From assembly GCA_037178675.1 (NCBI GenBank), contig JAYMGJ010000495.1, forward strand, positions 1-41,093: 41,093 nt of DNA, read 5' to 3'. The notes below the pieces were generated by a model. That model was not told where the DNA came from. It saw nothing but the letters and a program-made list of their open reading frames with translations, and did not search any database. Of the stretch, positions 31,159 to 41,093 are shown piece after piece (positions within the stretch are counted from its first letter, which is position 1; each line of letters begins with the position of its first letter). Made by a program: the position numbers and the translations under genes. Source of the stretch: Scleroderma bovista. Its lineage: Eukaryota; Basidiomycota; Agaricomycetes; Boletales; Sclerodermataceae.

Positions 31159-31708
31159 TAGAGTTTAAAAGTCCAGTCCAGTCCGGTTTTTTTGCCTTTT
31201 TTGGAAGAGGACCGGACTGGACCGCTTTTGGAAGCCTGGGAATGGTTCATGGACCGCTTAAAGACTGGTCCAAAGTGGTTGCAACTGGTTTTCAAAAAGA
31301 CCGGTCCAAAACTGCTAAAAAAACCAGTCCAAACCACTAAAAAACCGGTTTTTTTGCATTTTATTGATGTTTTTCACATCAAAGGTGTGTCAGATAGCAT
31401 CTAAATACTATTTATAGACTGTAGTAATTATATACAAGTCATTATATATTTATTTGTGCCATATTTCATCCAAAAAGATCAGTTTTACACCCCTTAAGAC
31501 CCACTGCAGGCCAAAATTAGCCTGTAATATAGGGGTTTTTATACCATATATGTATTGCTTACATAATGCGGTTGCAACCGGTTGCAACCAGTCTTTTTCA
31601 TCATTCTCAAAAGTAGGCAACTGGCAACTGCAGTCCAGTTGCGACCAGTCCAGTCCAGTCCAGTTTCTGGTCTTTTTGCGGTCCTATGGACTGGACTTTT
31701 AAACTCTA
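31159..31708. mobile_element. hAT-type MITE with perfect 8-bp target duplication
   Basis: 550 bp starting TAGAGTTTAAAAGTCCAGTC and ending with its inverse (22-bp perfect TIR), flanked by ATTACTGA at 31151-31158 and 31709-31716. An 8-bp duplication and a TAGAG... start are hAT features. The interior repeats CCAGTCC and GGTTGCAACC words and has no transposase frame. Excising the element plus one duplication restores the hAT transposase codons (SLL joined to SLPLDIVEVE). Confidence 0.92.
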
Positions 31709-32544
31709 ATTACTGAGCCTTCCGTTGGACATAGTTGAGGTTGAAAAGGTGAGTATGTTCCTATCAGTGTCTATATCATCCAAATAACGGTTGAATTGAA
31801 GTCACATACTGGGGAAGAACTGGCAGGGGTCTTTGCTGATGTTCTAAAGGAATTTGGAATTAATGATAAGGTACGTATCATATTGACATCTTCTTACCTT
31901 CGACTAAGGGGAATAGATGTTGGGAGTGACATGCAATAATGCCAGTAATAATGATGTGATGATACGGAAGCTCCAGGACAAGCTGCCCAGCTTTGGTGGG
32001 CCCAAGACACGTGGACGGTACTTTTTGCACGGATACTGATACCTAAGTTGTTGAGTTGCTAGCCCCCAGTGTGTTTTTTCCATTTAGACTAAATAGTGAT
32101 CATGTGTCTTCTTGAGTCTGTATTTATGTTTTACAATCACACTGTCTTTTTTCTTATGTGGACAAGTTTTCTTGTCATCGCTAATTCATTTCTTTATCCT
32201 TTGGATATTCTTTTTTTAGTCTTAGGGTTTATTTCATACAATTTTGCCTACTGGCTAAACTTTTGGACTTTTTTTTTTTCTTCAATACCCCAATTGAAAC
32301 TACAGTTGTTTTCTGCATTGTGGGTGTGATTGAGCCATTGTCCATGTCTCTGCTTTATTTGCCTGACTCACCACTGGCCTTGTCTCAATCTGTGCATACA
32401 ATCTATGTTCCTGAGGGCCCAGGTCCTCTGCCTTGCCATGACAGGTCTTTGTGCCTCTACCAGGCAGCAATCGGAGCTCTATTTTGGTCGTATGCAGTGA
32501 GTTTTACGTTCTCAAATCATCTGGATGTGTTCTCATGTTTATGA

Positions 32545-32880
32545 TGCAACCACGACCATTTGGATGATGATGACAATGATGACAATGGCAATGTATCCAG
32601 GCAAGCATCGCGGAGATGATGGTGGCAGCATGTCCATGCAAGAACAACAACGAGATGATGACAATGATAATGGCAGCATGTACATGCCAACATGACAACG
32701 ATTGCACGTCCATGCAGCACGACAAAGATGAAGACAACAAGACACCCATGGCAAGATGATGACGACAATGGCAGTGTGTCCACACCAACATGACAAAGAT
32801 AAATCTTTATGCCAACACAACAAAGACAAAGATGACGTCGATGAGACACCAATGCCAAATACCATGGTGATGTGAGTCAA
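32545..32880. repeat. GATGATGACAATG / GACAATGGCA microsatellite-like region
   Basis: Irregular trinucleotide-based repeats (GATGATGACAATGATGACAATGGC) on the plus strand are interspersed with CATGCCAACATGACAA words. His/Cys-rich frames on the minus strand are artefacts. Confidence 0.75.
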
Positions 32881-34706
32881 AGTGTGGATTTGGGTCGGAG
32901 TAATAACCCAAACACAACACCAACAAAGGACTATGAAATTGTGCAAGTGGTGGTTTACCTCCACGGTGTCCAGAGAGGATGTGCTGAGGAGGGGGAGTGT
33001 CAAGTCCGGGTCTACTCCGGTAGGGGGTCCGGTCAAGTCTGGACGAAAGCGGACGAGAGGGGAGGTCAGAGGTTTGGGCAGAGGTTAGCCCGGGCCGGAG
33101 TTGCGACCGTTTGGATTCAACGACAAGGACGGCGAGCATTGATCCCTTGCGTAGGTTCCGGTCAGACGGAGATAGAGACGGAGACGGACAGAGGATCAGG
33201 AGTAGTGACTTAGATGATTTCAGACTGAGGAGTACAGGATAAACTACAGAGTACTTATACTAAGTAAGAACTAGGGTCGAGTATATATGGTGACAAGTAA
33301 ACAGCCTAAAAGGCGGACAAGGGACAACCGGAGAAAGTACTAGGTCAGGTCCGATGAAAATAAAGTCAGGTCCGGTGTGCGCCTAAGTGAGGGAAGAGGT
33401 CAGAACAACCAACAACCAACACCAAATGACAGCAATATGCAAGTGGTGGTCTTCCTTTGCGTTTCTGGTATTTAATCTCCTCAGGGGGATGTGCTGCACG
33501 CCTTCAGGCAGGATGCAGGAGGGAAGGGAAGGGCTTCTGATGGGGATGGAATGCGACTGGGGATGGTATTGACTCCTCTTCAGCCTACCACAGTGGTTAG
33601 GAAGAGTCCTGGGATAGAAGAGCGATGATAGATTGGCAACAGGGGTGTAACAGCAGTGATGGAGCAACAGGGAAGCAAGGGGACAGTTCCTGCTTCAAGA
33701 ATGCGATGGACAGTGATGGGATGGAGTAGACAGTGATGCTAGACTGCGCTTCAGCCTAGAGAAATGATCAGATACAAGATATATCTGATAAACAGCAATA
33801 TAGGAGCTTTAGGCCAGCACTGGGTGACCTACAAGTCCAAAGACAGAGATAGAGCTTATAGACAGTGAGGGAGAGTGAATGTGGTCGCTTTATTGAGGGG
33901 GAAGCAGACACTTCCTTGCAGCCTTTGGCTGCTGGTTTATATACAGGAGGGGCTGTGGCCCTGTAAGCACAAATGACTAAGTGCTTGGTAAGAGATTGGT
34001 AAGAAATTGGTAAGCAATTGATAAGCAGTGTAATCAGGCTGAGTCATCGATGGGGAGAGCCTGAACAAGCTGCTGAGCCAAGGGAAAGAGCAAAAACATA
34101 GGTAAAAAGGGGTGTATAACCAAGAATATGGAAAAATCATTGCATGGGGCCCAAAAGAGAGGGGGAGAAAGCATGGGATGAGTAGATCGAAGCTAAATGA
34201 GCATATGCGATGACATAATGCATATGAATCATAGGGGCATGAGTCATGAATTGATAAGCAGCATGATAAGCATGATTTGAAGGATGATTGGTAAGTGATT
34301 GGTAAGGGGGGTAATGGGGATTAGTAATGCCAAGAGGGGATGAATAATGCGCAGCAGAGTGAGTCAGAGTGAGCCAGAGTGACTCTGTGTGACTCAGAAA
34401 GAAGGGAAGCACAACCTATGATTTATTGAACTTTAGATCTGGAGATGAGCTTCTGAAGCAGTGCCACTGATGGGAGTGGCTGGGGGATAATAAAAGAATT
34501 GATCCGACCAGAAGAGCAGTGTCAGGGGGCCTTGAATGACAAGTAGAGTCACAGCTGGTCACAGAGTGTCACAAATCCCTTGGATTGAGCTTCTGTAGAG
34601 CAAAAACGCGAAATTTGGTGCTCCCAAAGTGCAGTCTTCCCTTGAGCAGTAAGGGGAAGGTTCTGTACTCTATCAGGGCTCCTAAGAAGGGTTCTAGAGC
34701 ACTGTT

Positions 34707-35204
34707 TCATTCGTGTTTGTTGCGGGATAGCAGGGAAGAGAATCGCAAGTAGCGGATTCGACGTGTCCAGGGAAGCAAGATGAATGATAGAGGGAGATGG
34801 ATGTGACAGGACTCTGGGATGAAAGGACCATATGCAGAGGACTCAGGAGACACAGAGACGACCAGGTATGAATTTTCAAGTCTAATGATAGACTTGAGAC
34901 GACCAAAGTATGTGCACGACGCAGGACTGACGAGGAGAACACGCTGACCAAGAACAAGAGGTACTGGGGGAGCAGGCTGGGAAGATATGTACCAGACAGT
35001 ACACAGGAGCTCAGGGAGAGGCTGTCCCAAGAGCAGGACATAGTTGAGGTCTGCTGCAATAGCGGAGAAACGTTCCAGAGAAAATGTGGACTCCATAGTG
35101 AGTGATGAAGCGGGTGTCTGGATTGCGGGTGGAATATCTCCGTGGGAAATGAACAGATTTACGTCGGAACTTGACAGGCAGATAGACCATGGTCTAGGCT
35201 CCAT
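34707..35204 (-). CDS. Unknown 165-codon open frame within the LTR-remnant block
   Basis: It starts MEPRPWSICLSSSDVNLFIS and ends RFSSLLSRNKHE. The composition is protein-like: FSLERFSAIAADLNYVLLLG, PVPLVLGQRVLLVSPA and FGRLKSIIRLENSYLVVSVS suggest alternating helix and strand. No retroviral Gag, protease or zinc knuckle is recognisable. It lies between the two LTR/leader-like segments and on the same strand, so it may be an element-encoded protein or a captured exon. An LTR element with only this one short gene would be a non-autonomous derivative. Function unknown. Confidence 0.4.
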   Translation of the reverse strand: MEPRPWSICLSSSDVNLFISHGDIPPAIQTPASSLTMESTFSLERFSAIAADLNYVLLLGQPLPELLCTVWYISSQPAPPVPLVLGQRVLLVSPASCTYFGRLKSIIRLENSYLVVSVSPESSAYGPFIPESCHIHLPLSFILLPWTRRIRYLRFSSLLSRNKHE

Positions 35205-37422
35205 GATGGTATAGTCACATGATTGATAGCTTCAAAAATGGCAGAGCTATTCAAAATATCGGAATGCCGGCACTGGGCGCCTAAATTTGACATTTGGGCG
35301 CTAAAAATGATTCTTCCTTTTCTCCTTTGTTTCTCTATCGTTTCTTCTGCTTCTTTGGTTGTTCTGGTATGGGAGTTGGACTGCAGTAGGTTGCATTCCT
35401 CTCTCATACTGAAATGATCATCAATCCTTGGATTCTTCTGCTTCTTGGCGGTTCTTGTGCGAGGGATGACTATGACAAGCTTGTATTCATCCTTCGCATA
35501 AGGATAGTCATGACTTTGCGTGATATGGATAGCGAGGGCTGTCTGTATCCCTCAAGTCGGGACAATCTTTCAACAGATCTTGGGTGTGCGTTCTTCGCAT
35601 TAGTTTCATCGGCTAACTTTCTCCATGTCCACAGTACCAAACACGTTTGGTGCGTGACACCAGGTAAAATAAATCAGGTCCGGTGAAAATAACACAAGGC
35701 ATGGGATATATCGAGTTCACGGAGAACTCACGTCAAGGCAGGGTAAACGGCGAGGTGTGGTAACGAGTGAACAGAGTATAGACCAAGGGTCGTACTTAAC
35801 GGAAGGTTATTGGCGCGTCCGTGACCGGAGTAAGTGATGAGCGACCGGAGTTGGGCTAGAGAGCTGCGACGCGACCAGAGTGACCGGATGAGACCCGGAG
35901 TTGGACATGGTCGTAACAGGGTGAGAGGATCTACACCAACAGGGTGATGCAGACAGAGATACAAGATACTCCTGAGGTACAGGAGCAATAGAAGACAAAG
36001 GGGACAGGTGTCTGGACTCTTCCTATAGCTTAGGAATTGTCAAAGTGGGGATTGAGTTGACTGAGACTGAAGTAGCAATACTACACCTAGAGATTGGTGC
36101 AGCAAAGGGGAAAGGGGCCTCCTGATGTCCAGAAGCAATGGGAGATGAAGGATAGACTGGCTAGACTCCGATTGAGCCTAGAGAAAGACTTGGACTTGAA
36201 TAGATTGAATAAAACTTGAATATTAGAGCCTTTAGACCTTCACTGAAGCCTACAAGACTCAAGGAGCTGAGGGGATACTGACTGAGAGAGACTGAGAGAG
36301 GGATAATTTCGTGCAATTGGGCTTTTTTCCACTGGGCTGAGCCCAGGGGTTTAAATACATGGGGGTTTCATGAACCTTACCGCCAAGTCGCTTATGCAAA
36401 TGTTTGATCCAAAACAGAGGGGTTTGGATGTTGATGTTGAACTTGCCGAGCTGGAGGAAGATTTGGACACAGAGGACACTGCAATGATTGCTGAGTCAAA
36501 TGATACTGACAGTGACGATGTGGGGGTGGACAATATTGATGGGTGGGTTGATGAAGTTGAAAAAATGACCGAGGCTGAGAGACATGAACTGAAAGAGTCA
36601 ATCCGTCCGATTACATTAGCAGTTGGCAAGGTTTGCATGAAATATCTTACCTGAGCAGTACTGATCACTTGCTGGAGCAGTTGCGCACTCTTTCCTTCAA
36701 GATTATTCATTCAACGACTATCATCCTTCCCGCTTGGAGAGAGATCTGCAACAATCTTGGGTTGGAGGCACGTTTGATTCCCCGTGATGTTTCTACATGC
36801 TGGAATTCAATCTGTGACATGATCGAGGTTGGTGTTGAGTACCAGCAGGCTGTTGATGGAATTACTCAGCATAGGGACCTTGGTTTGAGGGGGTTCAAAC
36901 TGAGTGATCATGAGTGGGAGGTACTGAGGGAACTGTGCAATGTTCTGAAGGTGAGCACGTTATGGCACACCTTTACCACATGTTGTACCAAATGGAAACA
37001 AACATTGCAGATTCTCAAGCAAGCTACGCTATACTTTTCATGCGGTACCACTTACATCCCATCCATGACGCAGCAGTCCCACTCCATGCCCAATCTAGTG
37101 GCTGTCATCCCTGCCATGGATGTCATAGACAGGGAGTTCACCACTTTCTCTCAGAGCCCCACTCACTCGCCATCAATTCGTGCTGCTGTTCAGCTTGCAC
37201 GGAAGACGATCAACCGCTACTACTCCTACACAGATGATTCAATCCTTTATCACATTGCAATGAGTAAGTGATTTACCTTTCTCCTTCAGCTTACTAACAT
37301 ATGCTATGTTTTTGCCAGTCCTTCACCTGCAACACAAATTAGCCTACTTCAAGAATGCCCATTGGCCAGTGCCATGGATTGAGACTGCAGAGCAGCTCAT
37401 TCGCGAAGAATTCAAGAAGTAT

Positions 37423-37588
37423 TGTTGGAGCAATACCTATATACATAGAGGAACTGCTACTCCAACTCACCTGTTGGGTGGAGTGCACAACCTGAGATGA
37501 TAGCGGTAGCTGGTCAAGAGCTGTTATATTATATAAGTGATGAACGCTGTTTATATACAACAAACATTGTGACATGTGACTGTGACGC
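37423..37588 (-). repeat. Truncated copia LTR
   Basis: TGTTGGAGCAATACC onward matches the first 166 bp of the full LTR at 37825, then breaks at GTGACGC and joins leader sequence (CTCATGACTAGG). It is inserted into the hAT gene just after codons for EEFKKYCW. The flanking AGTAT (37418-37422) would be the left target duplication. Confidence 0.85.
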
Positions 37589-37824
37589 CTCATGACTAGG
37601 GTCAGCCAGTGCAAGTCATCGATGAACTTCACCTGTCCAGGTGCTCAACTAAGGAGCTCACTGGCTGGCGCAAATCATTGACAAACTTTGCCTTGTGGCT
37701 GTGCAGGGGCTCAACTAGGAGCTCACTGTCCTCCACAGTGTCAAGCTAGTTAAAGTGACACTCAGGGAGCTGGAGCGCTGTCTGGTGCATTGCTGCACAC
37801 AGTGCGCTCATGGGGCTCATAACC
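37589..37824 (-). mobile_element. copia leader (untranslated region) fragment with PBS
   Basis: Homologous to the copia-1 leader (from about 13865 to 14138), including TCAAGCTAGTTAAAG and GAGCTGGAGCGCTGTC. It ends at 37811-37824 with TGGGGCTCATAACC, the primer-binding site with one difference from copia-1. The whole gag-pol is missing between the truncated LTR and this leader. Confidence 0.8.
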
Positions 37825-38112
37825 TGTTGGAGCAATACCTATATACATAGAGGAACTGCTACTCCAACTCACCTGTTGGGTGGAGTGCACAACCTGAGAT
37901 GATAGCGGTAGCTGGTCAAGAGCTGTTATATTATATAAGCGATGAACACTGTTTATATACAACAAACATTGTGACATGTGACTGTGACGCATGATGTGTG
38001 ACATGTAACATCTACTCTAAAGAGGACTATTACTAAGTCTACACTAATATGGGTCGCAGTCTTGTGCGCACTTCATCGATGGTTTACGCTGGGTGCACGT
38101 GCAACTTCAACA
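37825..38112 (-). repeat. Full copia LTR shared by two element copies
   Basis: 288 bp, TGTT...AACA. To the right it is preceded (in element sense) by the polypurine tract and pol end of copia-2, so it is that copy's 3' LTR. To the left it is followed by PBS and leader, so it also serves as the 5' LTR of the deleted copy. Compared with copia-1, many CG dinucleotides have become TG or CA. Confidence 0.9.
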
Positions 38113-41093
38113 CTCCCCCTCGCTGTGCTGCACATAGAGCACTTCAGCGAATAAGGCGCTAGATGCTGCCAGAGGGAAATTGTAAGCCCAGTTGAGCTCT
38201 GAACTTCACGAATTTCTGGCGGGGAAAGTTCTTGGTGAGCAGATTGGCAGGATTCTCAGCACCATCAATAAAGAATAGTTCCACGTTACCTTTCATGACT
38301 GACTCATGGATTCCATGGTAGCGGATGTTGATGTGCTTGGAGCGAGACTCCGTTACAGGGTTGGATGCCATGAATATGGACCCCTGATTATCACCGCAGA
38401 TCGGGATAGCTTTCAGCTTATAGCCAAGCTCACCGAGTAAACTCCGCATCCAGGTAACTTGGCAAGCACAATCGCTCAAAGCCATGTACTCTGCTTCAGT
38501 GGACGAGTACACAATAGTCTTCTGCGCACGAGAAGTCCAACTGATCAAGCCATTTGCAAGCTTCAGGTAGAAACCTGTCTGCGAGAGGCAGGAGGTAGGG
38601 TCTGATCCCCAATCTGAGTCCGTGCATGCAATCAGGCCAGCACAGGATCCACCATTGTATACTAGGGAGTATGTAGATGTCCCAATTAGATAGCGACAGA
38701 TATACAGCGCTTTATTCAGGTGGTCCTGAGATGGGTTCACGGCATGGCGCGAGAGATGGGTGACTGCAAAGGCAATGTCGGGCCTAGTGCCTAACATAAG
38801 ATACAGGAGGGACCCTATTACTGTCTGGAAACGGGAGTGGAGTTCCGCATCAACAGGCTCTGTATTCTTGGCAGCATAGTAGCCAGCCAGCAGTGGGGTG
38901 CTTGTGGACTTTGCATTGAGCATGCTGCAGCGTTCAATGACCTTTTGGAGGTACACGCATTGGTCTAAGTGGATAGCGCGACCTTTGCGAGTGATTCGAT
39001 ACGGAGGAACTCATCTGGTTCTCCAAGGTCTCTACACTCCCATTTGTGCATGAACTGCGCTTTGATGGCATCAACAACAGCCTTGTTGGGGCCACAGAAT
39101 AGTGTGTTGTCAACGTATATGATACCAATGACAATGTTGGTGCCTTTCTTCTTGTAGAAGAAGATGCCTGCTTCAGATTTGAGGCGCTCAAACCTGAGTT
39201 CTTTCAGAGACTCATCAAGTGTATGCCACCAAGCTAGGCCAGCCTGTTTGAGGCCATAGAGGGCATGCCAGAGGTGGAGCACTTTGCGCTCTTGCCCAGG
39301 AGCTGCAAACCCTTCAGGTTGCTCCATGTAGATTTCTTCATCGAGCTTGCCATACAAGTAGGCGCTCCGAACGTCGAGTCCAGTGATATACCAGTTTTGT
39401 AGTGCAGCAAGTGCAAGCATAAGGTGCACTGTTTCAAAGCGCATGACTGGTGAGAAGACCTGGTTGAAATCCAATCCCTCGACCTGGGAGAAGCCTTTCA
39501 CAACTAAGCGGGCTTTCTTGTGGCCATCCGACTTCACGTCGAAGACCCATCGATTCTTAATGACCTTCCAGTCTCAGGGACGGTCAACTAGCTCAAAGAC
39601 TTTGTGCTTTCGCAGCACGTCGAGCTCTGCTTGGCAAGCAAGTCGCCAGAGTTTCTGTTCCACTTGGGGTAAGCAAGCAATGTCCTTGTAGGACCAATCA
39701 CAGACATTCTCATATTGAGGGTCACGGGTTGTGAGGGCTTTGCCCATCAGGAATTGGACTAGGTTTGCTCCCCCTTCCTCGCACATCTTTTGCACATCTT
39801 CCTCACTGGGTGTTGCAGAGGTGTCGGGGAAACCACCGGGTATGTTGTCCGGTGTGTCCGGTTGTGGGGGCCTAGAGGCCTCACCCACTGTTTCTCACCA
39901 TCGTGAGGCACTTTCGATATCCTGGAGTTGCTCAACAGGGTGTCGCAGCTCACCATACACATTACCGGGGTGCAATGGCGCTCTACGTTCGCGTTGGGGG
40001 CGGGCAGGGATATTCACTGCAGGGGGTCGCAGCGCATTCTGGCAGCGTTCAGCTCGGCCAGGGCGCTGCGGTGCCAGAGGTGGCGGGTTTCTCGCCGGTG
40101 AAGGCGTTCTCGGTGCCGGTGGAGGCACTGGAGATGGCATACGGGGAGGATTTATTTGTCTAGGCTCTTCCTCAGGAGCCTCAGGTTCCTCGCGCTTTGG
40201 ATCGTCATCCTGTGCTTGGGGATGTGGGTAGCCATGGTCGTGTTCCACATCATCATCACTGTTGTTATCATCAGGGGGATTCCCCGGTCAATCAGTGGCT
40301 GGTTTCGGATTTGCCCTTCTGAAAGGGTTCTCGAGAGGTTCGCGCCTGTTTTTGGGGCAGCGAGGGAAATGATGCTCGTCAAAGACAGCGTGTGCAGCAG
40401 TGAACACTGCATTGGTGGAGCGCATAAACAAGAAGTTGCGCTCATTGCCAGGGGCAACACCGACATAAGTCATAAGCTCCGACTTGGGAGCCATCTTATT
40501 CACTCTAGCCATTGCTGGGAGATATACAAATGCTCCACAGCCAAACACACGTAGGTGATCGATGTTAGGCATCTCCCCCTTAAGCATTTCGTGGGGGGTG
40601 CACCATCGCAGGCAAGCTACCGGAGTACAGTTATAGATGTGGGCTGTGTGAGCGAAGACAAATTCCCACCAGGAGTCAGGGATGCAGGCTTGATGCCGCA
40701 TAGACTCTGCTTTATCCATGAGAGTGCGCCCTAAACACTCGGCGTGGCCATTCTGCATGGGAGTTCTTGGAGCACTTTGATATATTTTTATTCCTTTTTC
40801 AAGGAGTGCTCGATCAAACAGATCGGATTTATACTCTCCGCCAGCATCGGACATCCATCCAACGATGTGTGCATTATGTTGGACATGCACCATTTCAAGG
40901 AAATCTTTGGTGGCCGTAATCGCTGCAGCTTTGGAGCGAAGAGGCATAGTCCAGGCATGAGAAGTAAGGTCATTGTAGAAGGTGATAACATATTTAAACT
41001 TCTGGTACAATGCAACCAGGAAGGATTTGAGATCAGAGTGCACCAGCTCAAAGGGCTTGGAAGCATGTCTTTCATTCTCTGGGAAAGCTCGAT
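38113..41093 (-). pseudogene. copia-2 Gag-Pol, decayed and cut by the window end
   Basis: The stop is at 38159. Present from right to left: integrase core (HSDLKSFLVALYQKFKYVIT, SDAGGEYKSDLFDRALLEKG, MQNGHAECLGRTL), Pro-rich linker, reverse transcriptase and RNase H (YSSTEAEYMALSDCA). Breaks relative to copia-1: three in-frame TGA codons replacing CGA (near 40287, 39892 and 39573) and a one-base deletion near 38998. The RT active site reads YVDN instead of YVDD, so the enzyme would be inactive even if the frame were open. The integrase here retains the Arg codon that is TGA in copia-1. The 5' part lies beyond the window. Confidence 0.9.

Larger units (their letters stand above)
32032..36367. 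mobile_element. 4.3-kb block of LTR-retrotransposon remnants inside the hAT gene
   Basis: The hAT frame breaks after FLH at 32031 and resumes at the codon before MNLTAKSLMQ (36368). Inside are two same-orientation (minus strand) LTR/leader-like segments. Segment A (about 33960 down to 33000) has TATATAAA (inverse of 33936-33943) and AATAAAG. Segment B (about 36360 down to 35650) has TATTTAAA near 36350. Both share words such as TAGGCTGAAG/TAGGCTCAAT and CTAAAGCTC/CTAAAGGCTC, followed by TTGGTGT and then leader sequence full of ACTCCGG/CCGGTC and ACCGGACCTGA. These look like diverged Gypsy-type LTR plus leader copies. No gag-pol is visible. The superfamily assignment is tentative. Confidence 0.4.
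30075..37422 (+). pseudogene. hAT transposase, multi-exon, interrupted by three insertions
   Basis: Exons I can join: 30075-30351, 30398-30761, 30817-31000, 31056-31158 continuing at 31717-31748, 31802-31870, 31917-32031, then 36368-36630, 36681-36950, 37011-37263 and about 37319-37422. Introns are 46-60 nt. The BED-type zinc finger is in exon 2 (WNSPIYAFFDP, CMAHHCSVTICRF, LRKHMKTCW). Then come DAWTSPNHRAYVAFGIHFEH, LPLDIVEVEKSHTGEELAG, the hAT signature VTCNNASNN, LTAKSLMQMFD, PRDVSTCWNSICDMIEVG, VIPAMDVIDREF and HLQHKLAYFKNAHW. The C-terminal dimerisation domain is lost. Breaks: TGA in exon 3 (IIED-stop-GF; Arg expected), a MITE at 31159-31708, a 4.3-kb block at 32032-36367, and a copia LTR from 37423. 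Apart from these, splicing and frame are intact. Confidence 0.85.

Noticed and set aside
32517..33036. His/Cys-rich minus-strand frames resembling metal-binding proteins
   Set aside because: The composition comes from GATGATGACAATG microsatellite sequence; no conserved spacing of Cys/His.

Overview
The window reads as fungal, most likely Agaricomycetes (Basidiomycota). Introns are very short (46-60 nt, GT...AG). The coding families are characteristic of that group: Plavaka transposase, FunK1 protein kinase, a DUF6532-like protein, hAT and Tc1/mariner-like transposases, and Ty1/copia elements. Almost everything is mobile DNA or genes broken by it, with elements nested up to three deep. I see no conserved housekeeping gene, rRNA, CRISPR array or bacterial-type operon.

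Layout. 1-1661: degenerate sequence with a C2H2 zinc-finger remnant. 1664-5255: a complete TA-flanked Tc1/mariner-like transposon with 77-bp terminal inverted repeats; it carries an apparently intact six-exon passenger gene (+) and a decayed transposase (-). 5381-5676: a short inverted-repeat element. 6955-15664: a DUF6532-like gene (-) split by a full-length Ty1/copia element (7972-14427, 5-bp duplication GTTGT). That copia element is itself split by a 535-bp TRIM (9674-10208, duplication CGAAG) whose two identical LTRs each contain a tRNA-like gene with Pol III A and B boxes. 15765-18391: a FunK1 kinase pseudogene (-).

18398-29067: a Plavaka transposase gene (-) cut in two by a block of about 7.0 kb (19812-26834). 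The block contains a foldback-like structure with degenerate satellite arms in opposite orientation, a GTCGTC/GACGAC palindromic region, a 1060-bp TA-flanked MITE and smaller hairpins. 30075-37422: a multi-exon hAT transposase gene (+). It is interrupted by a 550-bp hAT MITE with a perfect 8-bp duplication, by a 4.3-kb block of LTR-retrotransposon debris, and finally by a second copia array. 37423-41093: a truncated copia LTR and leader, then a full LTR and the decayed gag-pol of a second copia copy that runs off the window.

Two themes connect the region. First, the copia elements and the TRIM share the same primer-binding site, which matches the anticodon arm of initiator tRNA-Met (half-tRNA priming). 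This suggests the TRIM is mobilised by a copia family of this type. Second, most recognisable nonsense mutations are CGA to TGA at CpG, pointing to deamination of methylated CpG in repeats. The relative order of insertions can be read from the nesting: host gene or transposon, then copia or MITE, then TRIM.
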